Positions 1 through 11,400 of a DNA stretch of 64,000 nucleotides are shown here, piece after piece. The DNA is taken from assembly GCF_037042905.1 (NCBI RefSeq), contig NC_087252.1:14813201-14877200 (forward strand). Reading direction: 5' to 3'. The DNA is from Lytechinus pictus. Its lineage: Eukaryota > Echinodermata > Echinoidea > Temnopleuroida > Toxopneustidae. The position numbers and the translations under genes are program-made. Under the pieces are notes generated by a model, which saw only the letters and a program-made list of their open reading frames with translations, did no database searches and was not told where the DNA came from. Every line of letters starts with the position of its first letter. Position 1 is the stretch's first letter.

Positions 1-350
1 CCTTATGTATAAGTTTCATGAACTAGGTCCATATATTTTCTAAGTTATGATGACATTTCAAAAACTTAACCTTAGGTTAAGATTTTGATGTTGATTCCCC
101 CAACATGGTCTAAGTTCATTGACCCTAAATGACCTTTGACCTTGGTCATGTGACATGAAACTCAGGCAGGATGTTCAGTAATACTTGATTAACCTTATGG
201 CCAAGTTTCATGAACTAGGTTCATATACTTTCTAAGTTATGCTGTCATTTCAAAAACTTAACCTCAGGTTAAGATTTGGTGTTGACGCCGCCGCCGCCGT
301 CGCCGTCGGAAAAGCGGCGCCTATAGTCTCACTCTGCTATGCAGGTGAGA
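1..350. repeat. Tandem ~190-bp repeat with GCC/GTC-rich tail, element fragment
   Basis: The segment at about 10-90 (AAGTTTCATGAACTAGGT, then TTTCTAAGTTATG and TTCAAAAACTTAACC) recurs at about 202-280, giving a tandem unit of about 190 bp. Between the copies is a stretch with TGACCTTGGTCATGTGAC. A GCC/GTC-rich run follows at 284-310, then GGCGCCTATAGTCTCACTCTGC and GCAGGTGAGAC, which look like one end of a mobile element whose other end lies left of the window. No coding sequence was seen. Confidence 0.6.
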
Positions 351-359
351 CAAGAAGGG

Positions 360-850
360 TATTTAGAATGCCCGGTTTCTTGATCGAAATCTAAAACGCG
401 CGCGCATGCATATTCAGATACGCAGCTTGTTCTCTATTTAAATCACTAGCCAGTTTCAGATCACAATATAAAACTTTTTCTGCTCGCGCTTTGCGCTCGC
501 ATAATTAACGTAGGATGATTTCCAATTACTCATCCTTTTCTTGATTTACAAAACATGAATAGAGTGTCCCATTTTTAGATATAAATCTCGATTTTTTTCT
601 GCTCGCGCTTCGCCCTCGCATCAATAGTTTATACTGATCTTTTTAACTGCAAGCAGCAGTTAACAGATCCTTTTTTGATCAGATCAAAACGTATATATAA
701 GAATCTGCTCGCGCTTCGCGCTCACAGTAATTATTCAGTTGTATACATATCTCGTTTAGGGTCACGATCATTGCCCAGAGTGTTTAAATTTTAGGACAAA
801 GTACATGAAATAGAAAAAAAATGCTCGCGCTTCGCCCTCGCACTATTCAA
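360..850. repeat. Decayed tandem array of a GC-rich hairpin motif (array 1)
   Basis: Near-copies of GCTCGCGCTTCGCGCTCGC occur at about 481-500, 600-620, 702-722 and 822-842, spaced 100-120 bp. They sit in AT-rich spacer resembling TTATTTAGATATCT and AATGTCCC. The core GCGC-TTC-GCGC can fold into a short hairpin. The spacing and shared spacer words indicate a degenerate tandem repeat, not independent motifs. Confidence 0.6.
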
Positions 851-939
851 CTAAGGCTTATGAGATTAATTTATATTTATCTTTATTTATAAGAAACAAG
901 CTTTAAAGAGATTATTAGGACAACCCCTAAAAAATCAAC

Positions 940-1030
940 TTCGAGTAGCCGATCGGGGGAAATGTGGCTGAAAAAAAATACGCTCACCCCCCCCCCTATT
1001 GGCGAACGCTGGATCCGCCCATGTATCCCC
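940..1030. repeat. MITE end fragment with C tract
   Basis: A run of ten C (about 988-998) is followed by ATTGGCGAACGCTGGATCCG. The layout resembles the ends of the G/C-tract MITEs elsewhere in the window. Only one end is recognisable. Confidence 0.35.
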
Positions 1031-1054
1031 ACTTGCTCGTTTGCATTTAACTAT

Positions 1055-1324
1055 ATGAAATAAGGTCTATTCACAAATTTTCTACCAAGAACTAAAACAA
1101 TTGGATTGACAACTGATTTACTGCCGCAACCTATTTCATCATAATGGAGACACAACGAATATTCATGACGATGTGTATATAACTGTTTTCAAAACATATT
1201 GATAAACTTTAAAATTGAATAACTTCGTTGTTATCCGATTTGGATGAAATTTTCAGCATTTTGCTCAGTGAAGTTTAATCTATTTATTTAGATATACATA
1301 TTTTCGGCCCTGGCCATCCTTTAA
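1055..1324. mobile_element. TTAA-type MITE, right half only
   Basis: The segment from GAACTAAAACAATTGGATTG to GGCCATCCTTTAA matches the right arm of the complete element at 30114-30714. Shared words include AATAACTTCGTTGTTATC and TTTTCAGCATTTTGCT. It ends at TTAA (1321-1324). The left arm is absent, so this is a truncated copy. Confidence 0.6.
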
Positions 1325-2555
1325 ATAAGAATTAGTTTTTCGACTATTTGAAATGTTAAATTTCACTTCTGACATGGCAATAAATGCCCAAGTTTACAAC
1401 ATATGTGTAATCCTTCTCTGTTTACTATTTCTGAAAAAAAATGGTCAGTTTATTAATGATTAAAACCACTGGCGTAAAGGAGGGGATTCTGGCTCTAGTC
1501 CCTCAAAAGTTCAAAAATTTGGGGAAAAAGTAAGACAGGAGAGCACAACGAAGGAGAAAAGGTGTACAATCTCTTTCTTGGTAGCATTCTATGATTTTAT
1601 TTGCATTTTTTCATTTTCATTTACAAATGCATAGTAATAGCTAGAGAATAATTATAATTCTCAATAATACATACATACACAAAATAACAAAGAACAATTG
1701 GATTAAAATGTCAATTTTAAAAAGTGAACGTTTATAGAAAAATAACAAAGTACATGTATTGAATAACTAAGTTCAGTAAAATGCGAATAGTAGGCCTATA
1801 ATTTGTTTTTCGTAAAGCAAAATACATAATTAGCCAAGCACTGTTTTGATGATTGCATACATGGAACACTTACAATGTTACATGTAGGATGTAAATAGAA
1901 ATGACACGTACAAATTGCCTTACATGTATATTATTGTGCCAATAATTATTAGTGCAAAAATGAATAAATAAAAAGACAAAGCTGATGTAAGAGTGAAAGA
2001 AAGAGAGAGAGGGAGAAAATGATTCTTCAAGTCAGTCACTGTTGGAGGTTTATGTAGTTAGAAAACAATGTGCTTTTCAATTTTTCTTTAAAGCTTTGCA
2101 AGCTTTGGTGAACCTTTAAGCTATCGTCTAATTAAATCCAGAATTGAATCCTAATAAACGAAAATATCTTATTTGAAAAAAAAATTGTCATTTAATTGTT
2201 AAGATACAGATACACATAAAAAATAATCGGATAATTTTCTCCTCTTTAATACTTCCTTATCATTATCATTTATTATTTCCATGAAATAATTTATATATTG
2301 GCCAATTCCTATTTTTATTGATAATTCAGTGTTTCATGTTGATCATTTAGTCCCACTTTGAGAAATCACTATATCACATGAAGCAGGAGGCACATGCCCC
2401 GAAGTATCCCCTTGCCCCTCCCCCAAGAAACAAATAAATAACCGTAGGAAACTAATCCTTTTTCTAAATGGAGGCCTTTTCCAAAATGAAACGTTTTTTT
2501 CTAACAAATATACTTTCTTAGAGGTAAAATAATACATTTTAGGTTAGAAAATCAC
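1325..2555. other. AT-rich intergenic DNA with scattered MITE debris
   Basis: No gene or intact element was recognised. A short purine run lies at about 1996-2020. A C-rich MITE-like patch lies at about 2386-2430. The open frames here are short and without recognisable content. Confidence 0.4.
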
Positions 2556-2559
2556 AAAA

Positions 2560-3015
2560 TGTTTGGCTCGTGCTTCGCGTTCCATTAATCATTATTCAGT
2601 AAGGTAGTACTTATCCTGTTTATGGTTTTCAAAATGTTTAGAATGTCCAGTATCTAAGTTTAAAAAATATTAACGTTTTTTCTCGCGTTTCGCGCTAGCA
2701 TCCATTACAAAGATATTCATGTTTCTTGTGACAAAAACTGTTAAAATGTTCAGAATTCAGGTTGGAAAATCACAAATATTCAGCTTGAGCCTCGGGCTCG
2801 CATTATTCGATTGGTGAGATATGTAGGCCTATCATATTCATAAGTCAGTAAATGCAGTCCATTGCAGGTTCCTTTTCTGGTCGAAGGCCCTATTGAGTTA
2901 GTTTCGTAGGTACACGTCTGTTTCCGTTATAACAAAAAATTTCGGAATGTTTAATTTACATATTTTATTATAAGAAATGTCCGAATGTTTGAGGTCGCGA
3001 TTCGCACTTGCAGTA
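2560..3015. repeat. Decayed tandem array of the hairpin motif (array 2)
   Basis: Diverged motif copies sit at about 2563-2583 (GGCTCGTGCTTCGCGTTCC), 2680-2700 (CTCGCGTTTCGCGCTAGC), 2783-2803 and 2992-3012. Spacers share ATTATTCAGT and AAATGTT words with array 1. The copies are older than those in array 1. Confidence 0.5.
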
Positions 3016-3785
3016 ACTCAAAATATTGCCTTTTTATTTAAACAGTGATTAGCACCATAAAGCGGATTTTTCAACTCCAGATTTGATTTTTTTTCCAAAG
3101 CGATTAATGCTATATACTCTTTCGCGAAAATAAAGCCTATATATCTCAGAAATCAGTTAAAAAAGACTCTCCTCAACCTTTAAATTACTACAAAACATCC
3201 AACTACTTCACGCAGAAGGTAGTGTCATGGTGACATGAATGTTTGCACCAAAATGTAAATCTTGACATACACTAAGTTTTTTCTTTGCCTCTCCCCCCCC
3301 CCCTCCAAAACGAAAATATGTTCAGCGCCGCCCCTCCTTTTACTTTTTAAATCTATGTTATTCTAATTTGTAAAATATTCACGCACAAACACTCTGAACA
3401 CTCTGTATGCCTATTTCAACTGGTTATTTTTTTTATTTTATTTATTTTTTTTTTATTTTTTTTTTGGGGGGGGGGAGGTTGTAGTCCATTCTAAAAAAAC
3501 ACATCTTTCTCATCACAAAATAAAAGAGATTTAAGACATATAATAACCTGGTAAAAAGTGCAGCATATTTATCATAAAATTTAGAGAAAATCACAAGGAA
3601 TCATGTACGTGTGCATGCAGTGGATCCCATACGTGCATCCGTTGCGTTGGTATACAAACAAATGGTACCAAGCCACACAGAGGCAGTGTGCGCACACACT
3701 GGACATATTTTCAATAAGCTAGGGAGCAAGTTACTCTATAGCGGGAGTTTACAGTTTGACCGTAACATACGTACGTAACGTAATA
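3016..3785. other. Intergenic stretch with C and T/G homopolymer tracts
   Basis: There is a C-rich tract at about 3291-3305 and a T-rich then G-rich tract at 3426-3478, typical of degraded MITEs here. No gene was seen. Confidence 0.4.
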
Positions 3786-3787
3786 AG

Positions 3788-4046
3788 GGTGTCAAAACAC
3801 TAAAATGAAAAAAAGTGAAAAGGGTGTATATTTCGCTAAGAAAACATGTTTTGAATCCGATCAGAAGGAGGTGTGGGAGTTGGGCGTTAAACCCAATGTA
3901 AGTAAAGGTAAAGCCGACGTCCGTGATCACGTTAGTCATAAAAAATGTCGAAATTTTTTGCTCGCCCGCTCGCAACTTCTTATCTATTTTACGCAATACG
4001 CCATATTGAGCCCCCTCAATTTCTACGCTCATTACACCACTGAGCA
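3788..4046. mobile_element. G-tract MITE of the ACTGGCGTAA family, right end clear
   Basis: The right end (CTCATTACACCACTG, about 4029-4045) matches the right terminus of the MITE at 6849-7114. Inside is the family segment TTTTTGCTCGCCCGCTCGCA followed by TTTTACGCAATACGCCATAT. The left end is not clear. Open frames over this span are not genes. Confidence 0.5.
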
Positions 4047-4265
4047 ATTACACGTATTTCTTTTTAATTTGTTACTTCATTCAAATACAAAGACTTGTAC
4101 ATTCATTGCATGAGTAATAAATTTGAATCAACTCAGTGTTGTAAGAGTAATTGCATTCATTTATTTAGTTATTTCATATTAAAGGTATTCATAGCATATA
4201 ATGATTAAGAATATTTCAGAATTTTTCGGTAAAGCTTTGTTAGCATGCCTATTTAATGAGTAATT

Positions 4266-5019
4266 TGTTATATCTGGAATGTACAAAGATAGACAATAGA
4301 GCCTGCCTGCAGTGAAAAGGACAATAGGATTAGCCATATTGTTTACATTTTAAATTTCACTGAGGTCATTCAAGAGTCTTCTAGAAGTGGACTATTCTAG
4401 AAAGATGGATAATGTTCTTTTTAAAGACAATACTAGAAGCTTCCAGAATAGTGGAAATTGATAAGCTGGCAGTTTCGACATCATCATAATATCAGATCAG
4501 AACTCAAAGTTTTACACCAGACTTTATCTGTTTATGTCAGAGCATAGCTTATTTTCATCTGAAATACAACATTTATCTTCTGTGGAATTCTTTGCACGCC
4601 ATCAATGAACTGTTTGGAGTTACTTTGAGAGAGGAATTCTCCGTTCTCAGTGATGTCATCAACCTGTTTTAATAAACGCTTTTCGACTCATGGGTCGCTG
4701 AATTCGACTGTTTGCCATCATCAACTTCGTTTTCACGGACATTTCAACTCGTTACAGTGACTATTGTTATTCATCGTGCTTCAAAATCATTTTGATCATT
4801 GCCATCATTGTGAACTTTACTTTAAGGAATCTTTGGCAACCAACTTGGATTTTATCTGGATTTAAACAGAACTTTGGATTGCACATCTAACACTTCAAGA
4901 AATGTAAGATCATTATTTTTGTTTTGTTCTGTGTATGATTGATCTATTTCCTGTAATATAAAAAAGGAAATCAAATTTGAAACTAAATGTTCATCGTTAT
5001 TTGTTGCAGCATCGTAACA
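4266..5019 (+). mobile_element. LTR-like interspersed repeat, copy 1
   Basis: About 750 bp matches, with many differences, the reverse complement of 59625-60493. Shared blocks include TGAGGTCATTCAAGA, GAGAGAGGAATTCTC, TCATCAACCTGTTT, CCAACTTGGA and TATTTGTTGCAG. Both copies begin TGTTA and end TAACA, as LTRs do. An AATAAA lies at about 4669. No 5-bp target duplication was found, so 'solo LTR' is an inference. It lies 3' of the last identified caspase exon. Confidence 0.45.
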
Positions 5020-5391
5020 CTCATAATACATACGAATACAAACCGATAAAATTATCAATTTTCTTAGAAATTAAAGAAATCTGTGTAAACAATAAACACA
5101 GTGTCCTGCTATCGTAAGCAGTTTGACTTGAAATTAATGGCGGCCGCATAAAAGAAAGGTGGTTTATATCGTCAAACCTTAAATTTGACACAAAATACTA
5201 TGTATGTATAGCTTTACTTTTCATTACGAATACGCGATTGACCCTTGATGCAATGTCGACTCTATACTACTAATCATATTTATATTATCGTCAATGCAAG
5301 AACATAAGTTGTAAACTACAATAACCATATGTGGTTACGTGTAATTTAGTTTCGGAATGCTCAACAAACTAAGTTAAACTGAAATACATAC

Positions 5392-5496
5392 CGTATGAAG
5401 TAGCATGAATCAGGAAAATGTCGGCGTTATGTGGCATCATAATCACTTGTGATCCGCTGTTTGAACTTGAGACTGGTGTGCCATGTGTTTCGTCAG
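5392..5496 (-). CDS. Caspase exon 6: large/small subunit junction
   Basis: The acceptor ATATTCATTTAG (AG at 5498-5497) and donor ACG|GTATGT (5392/5391) bound a 105-nt phase 1/1 exon. The split codon with exon 5 gives Ala, so the join reads DACWG-A-DETHG. NADIFLIHATSYG matches the family pattern (x-D-F-L-x-x-x-A/S-T-x-x-G) after the activation linker. A phase-1 acceptor with the next small-subunit residues was sought down to position 1 without success. Confidence 0.72.
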
Positions 5497-8400
5497 CTAA
5501 ATGAATATTGAAAAATAGAATCATGAGTAATTTAGCCAATTGAGCCTCTTTTATAACAAGGCCTATGATGCCCACTATTTACTTTAATTTACGAATGGAA
5601 ACAACTTAAAAGTCTTAAATGTTTACTTTTCAAAATGATTAAATATATTAACGGAATGCAATGATGAATGATACATTATACAAGAAAACAGGGGCGTCGA
5701 TCCATCCTTTCGGAATGGGAGGGGGGCAAAAGTGAAAAAAATATCAAAAATCCAAAGTGTTGAAATATCTTCGCACTGTTGAGTTTGAACATTTTATCAG
5801 TGTGAATAATATTTTCACGTAGTCCATTATGTGAACACACTGTGATCACACTATGTGACATTTTGTACCTTTCAGCCATAGGCGGCGGAAGCGGGGGGGA
5901 CAGGGGGACGTCCCCCTCTGAATTTCATGTGAAGGACCGCCCCCCCCCCCCTTCCTAGAAAAAAAGGAAAGAAAGGGGGAAAAGAAAAAAGCAAAGGAAG
6001 AAAGAGAGAGAGAAAAGAAGAAAGGAAAATAATAAAAATAGAAGAAAGAAAGACAAAAGGGAAAGAAGATACAAAAATAATGAGTGTACTTAAATTAGAA
6101 ATATTAAAACCTACATAGAAATTACAGTTTTGACCCCCCCCCCCCAATAAAACAAAAATCAAACTCGCTCTCCATGCAATTTCGGTAGGAAAAAATGACA
6201 AGCAACCTAAATGAAGGGAATTTGATTCAAATCTCTACATTATAGCATTAGAACCTAATGCTTCCAATTGGGGCCATGATTATGTCGGGAGTTTGTTTAT
6301 TACCCTTCAAAATGTAATGTTATAAGGAATATGACAAATATACTTAGTAGTGAAAAGACTGCAAAAAATATTGGAATATAGGGTTTGAATCTAAAAATGC
6401 GCTAAAGTTTTCAAGCTCACTCTCTGCTTTCGCTGCCATTTCCTCATTTTTCTTTTTAAAACCAACCATTTCCCATTTTATATAATGTAAAACACCAATC
6501 ATATATCTTATAAGAAAATTTGTTCCAATGAGACTAACTTGTAAATATTATGAAAGTGATTTTATATAAATGTTATAAAATATAAAATATAAATATAAAT
6601 ATTATATTTCTGGAGCTGCCGGGTGCTGTGCTCCCTGGATCACCCGCCGTTTGCTTCGCACTATACGTGAAGAAAAAAAAAAGAAAAGGAAGGAGAGGAG
6701 TCAAAATAGAAGCAAGATAAGAATGAAAAGAAAAGTGAATGAAATTATGGGCGAGGATATTTTCTGAAAATAGAGGGGAAAAAATAAGTTCATTAGGTAA
6801 AAACAAAAATTTCGCTCGCGCTCGCAATCCCTATAAGAGGAAATTTCACTGGCGTACAGATGGCTAGGCGAGGGGGGGGGGGCCCTTGCCGCCACCCCAA
6901 ATTTTTAAACGACTAAGAAGAAAAAAGAGAAAAGGAAAGAGAAAATGGTGGAATATGATATCATTTTTAGCTATTATATCAAAATATTTCACAAAATTTG
7001 ATTTTTACTTGAAAATCGACATTTTTGCTCGCTCGCTTCGCTTGCAAATTTTTATAAATTTTACGCAATAGGCAATATCTAGCATCCTCGATTTTTGGGG
7101 GCTCATTACGCCAGTAAGTGAGACAGTCTACTCTCGAGGACAACATAAAGCTTTATTTAGAGAAAATATGCACACGTTATTTTGCTTGAAGTTTTCTTCT
7201 TTTTTGTTTAAAAAGGTACGCATTCTCTTCATGCTTTGAAAAAGTAATGAATGTGAAAAACTAAAATCAGCTTGCACAACGTGCTCGCATTATTTGATAG
7301 GCATATTTAGTGAGATATGTATTCTCTTCATAAATCAAAGCAAAGAATCCTTGAAACCGCGTTTCAAATTAGTATATCACTTATTTTCAGCTCGACATGC
7401 TCGAGGTTTACATTCATAATAATTGCCGAGAATATCCCACTTAAGGTCTAAATCGCCCCCAAAATCAGCTCTCCCTTCGCGCAAGAATTATTTGGTTAGT
7501 GAGATCTTGCCCTACAACTTCTTTAATTTGTTTTAAATGTTAAAATTTGCAACAAAAAAGGGACCCCTATTGCGTTCGCATCATACGTGTTTAGATGTTA
7601 ATCCACGTCATTTGAATAAAAAGTCAGCTCGTGCTTCGTGCTCGTATACTATGTTTTTCATAAAACCATGCTTAAACTGTCCAGTTTTTAATGCTAAATT
7701 ATCAAAATTTCTCAGCTCGCGCTTTGCGCTCGCATAAATTATTTATTTAGATATCTATTCTGTTCGTGATTACCAAAAGTGATTACAATGTCCCGTTCAT
7801 ACATAAATCTAGAAAAAATCCGCAAACGCCTCGGGCTCGTTTTATCTCTTCTTTATCGAATAGGTGCTTAACATGTCGTTTTACAGGTAGAAGTATATCA
7901 TATTTCAGCTCGCACTTCGCGCTCCCATCATCAATTTAAACTTACTAAGATATCTAATCTTATAAAAAAAAAACAGTGATGTCTTTCAAATTTAAGACTT
8001 TAGTGGGAACTATCCTCCATAAAATAACTAATTTTAGCAGGCGATTGAAAAAAAAATGCTACTGAAAAAAAGGACACTTTTTTTAGGCCGGATTTGCTCA
8101 ATCAATAAACTTTACGAACGTTGGATTTAGGGAATGGTTCAAGCTTCTGCTAATCATATGTTTATTTCTGATTATCATTACGATTGAGATGAAGCTTACA
8201 CATGTATGCTTGTCCTCCTGCTCATCTTGTCCTCCTTGAAATTTCATCCCGTTTTTCATGAAGCCCTCTCTCCTGGGAGCTATTGCAGACCTTTGTGCTC
8301 AAAATAGCCGGCCCCACATTTCACCAAATTTAATATTTTACACGCTTTACTATATAATATAACATTTTCGATCTTCGCCAATATTTTTGTCAAAATTAAA

Positions 8401-11400
8401 ATGTATTAATTTGTGTCATTGTTAATATGCGAAAGTGTTATTTCATTATTGATTTAATGAAATGCAAAGACTCCTGAAAAAATGAGAATCGCCTTAAAAA
8501 AGTACATTGAGATTTGTACTTTTCTCATTACTTGATTAATGGACCTGTGTTATTCCTTTTTTTCTTTCTCTATTCTCTATTTTCATAATAATGAATTTTT
8601 ACGAATGATTTCATTTTCCTCTATGCTAAAATCACACCAATGAAACCGACTCCAAGCCGGCCAACTTTAAATAACGTAATACCATTGAACGGTCAGGAGT
8701 CAGTTTAGTTTTTGTGACCATGTCAATAGAGAGTTTCGGCACCGCTACGACAGCTTTCAAAAAGAACATATTGTAAAATACCCTTCATGCAGTGGCGTAA
8801 CAGGCGGGGGCGGGGGGTGGGCAGTTGCCCCCCCCCCCCCGGCGGATTTCACCGGGAAAATAAAAGAAAAACGGGGAAAAGAAAAACAGGAGGGAGAAAG
8901 AAAGGGAAAGGGGAAGGAAAGGGGAAAATGAATAAGGAAAAGGAAAGGGAAAAGAAAACGAAGAAAAAAGCTTTTTTTTATGGTAAAGGAAGGAAAGCGG
9001 GAAAATGTACGAAAGAAAAACATTTGAGAAAGAACAAATCATTCCGAAATAGGCCTATGTAATGCAATAGTACGGTGGGAAATGATGAAAAAATGGCAAC
9101 AATAGCGGAAAACGAAGGTAGAATGTAATTAATCAAAAGCTTAATTGGAAAACAAAGAAAAGGAACAAGAAAAAAATGATAACACGACCGGGCTGCCGAT
9201 GATTGAAATTAAAGAGCGGGAAGAAAGATGGACTGCATACAACATTGTGCAATAAGCTTGCTAAATTTTATGCTAATAAGCGCAGTAGGGGTTCTTCATT
9301 TATATCCTTCAAATGACTCTATAATGCCCCCGTTCAATCATGTTCAATCACTGGCATACAGGCGCGGGGGGGGGGGGTCTTGGTTCCACACCCAAGAGGA
9401 AATAAAATAAATTATAGGAGAAAACGTATAATGAAATGAATGGAAACAATGAAATGTGTTATTTGCTGAATATAATGGAAAAATCTATCACATAATTAAA
9501 ATTTAATTTCAATAGGCTTTTTTTCAAATTACAAATTTTTCACACATTGCTATGTTTTGCCCCCTCGTGGTATTTGGTTCATTACGCAACTGGGTTGAAT
9601 AAAGGTGTTGTGTAAAAGCTATATTCTGTATATGCCCGCGATTTGATTAAAATAGCGGCAATCTGCGAGGTTTAAATGGTTTTGATACCAAGAAGTTCCG
9701 GGGTCTCCGCCCCGGACCTCAAACGCACAGCACTGCGTTTGAAAGGGCTGGGCCATGACCCCAAAAAGTTCTACAAACAAGAACAACAAAAAAAAGGAGG
9801 AAAGAAAAGCAAAGGAAAAGTGTAGGATATGATTTTATTTACTTAATGTCAAAAAATAGCTCAAAGTTAGATTCTCATTAAAAGTTGATTTTTTTCTCGC
9901 TCGCTTCGCTCGCTCGAGAGCTTTTTAGCACAGTACATGTCCAATACTGCGCCCCTCGTTTTTTTTTTTTTTTTTTGGGGGGGGGGGTACTCCTCTCGCT
10001 ACTTCCGCAAAGAATCTTGTTCACAGTGGTGTACATACCACAAAAAATTTGAATCTAAAGAGAGAAGAATGAAATATTTTATTATTTGGATATCATGTCA
10101 AAATCTATCACAAAATTTGATTTTTTTATTAAAAAGGTCATAATTTTTGCTCGCTCGCTTCGCTCCCTCGCAACTTTTTTTTAAAAGATAAATTCTGCCC
10201 GATACTCAATATCTGGCCTTCTCAAAATAGTCGCCTCATTACACCATTATATACCTGTTCATACCATGATATGACCGGGAATTTTTTTGCTCTTGCCCCC
10301 CCCCCCCCTGGCCACCGACCCCTGTTAAGCGGTTGCCTTCATGAAAAAGAGTGTTTGTCGAAAACTGATAGCAGTTTCGTCCTGGACTCTTGACACATGG
10401 CATTCCTGCAATTATTCGTCACCTTTGAAACTTACGATGAAATGTTACTTTGCTTCACCAATTTGTGACAAAGACGTCACAGTTATTTGACTCGCATGTT
10501 TTTTATGTACTTGAAAGCGCTCTGCGCCCCGGTGCAAAAACACGCTATTAAGATGATATACCATACCTCCCCAGCACGCATCAATGATGATAACCTTTGG
10601 CTTTCCAGGCAGTATTCCATTGAACTTTTCAAGCAAAACCGGAATTGCCAGGGACCCATTGTCGTTTCCAAGAACTTCATCCTTGTTGCCATGGCTAGAT
10701 ATGTAGACTACTGCAGATTGTGGGTTACTCTCTCTTAGATCATCCACGAACTTGTTTACAGTTTCATTCATATCCTTTTTATAAATAATGAAAAGAAAAT
10801 GAGCATCACAACGGGAAATAATATTTCGGACCCTTCGGAGAAAATTTTAATAAAGGCGATGTTTAATGTGCCCCACTGACTCGAAATGTGGAGGTATGAT
10901 AATAATGATAATACTAATAACTAGTTTTTTATAATGCACTTGAGATGTACTTATATAATCGTTTACATATTTATTATTACCACTGTCATTGGATTCAATC
11001 AGTCATTCCCGCAGAAAATATAGGCACATCCTCCACTCCCTGCGTGGGGAGTATTCCAGTCAGTCGCTATTGGGGGGGGGGGGGCACACAGAACTTGACA
11101 ACCCACAATGAATTTAATATCATACCAGGTACCAACTTATTCATCTTACAATTATTATGTGCTGACACAAATGGTAAACAAGAACAACCAGTGGATAAAT
11201 TACAATGTTAACCCTAACCCCCCTCTAATCCTAGGCCTATTGTTTTCAAATACTGGAACAAGTGTCATGTCACTATTTGGATTGATAAAGTACCTGTTTG
11301 GTGAGATTACTTTTGATAAAGGCATTATTTCGAAAATCATATCCAAGACGTGTTAGGAGCAATGTCATGTTCTGTATATCCTTGTCCGCATAAGGACGTG

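Noticed and set aside
360-850. CRISPR-like array (regularly spaced near-palindromic repeats)
   Set aside because: Spacers are similar to each other, repeats diverge, no cas genes, eukaryotic context; a decayed tandem repeat.
4874-4942. Possible last caspase exon (acceptor TTTTTTATATTACAG, reading EIDQSYTEQ... to FKSR stop)
   Set aside because: It enters in phase 0, while exon 6 ends in phase 1. It lies inside the LTR-like repeat, and no Gly-Ser-Trp-Phe type motif was found between.
8757-9062. Overlapping long frames on both strands
   Set aside because: Produced by purine/pyrimidine runs in a MITE; low-complexity Lys/Arg or Phe/Leu/Ser protein without domain content.
10445-10566. Caspase frame continuing past DACWGG
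   Set aside because: The sequence after GGTATGG loses caspase similarity; a good donor at 10567/10566 and a phase-matched exon at 5496 explain the end.
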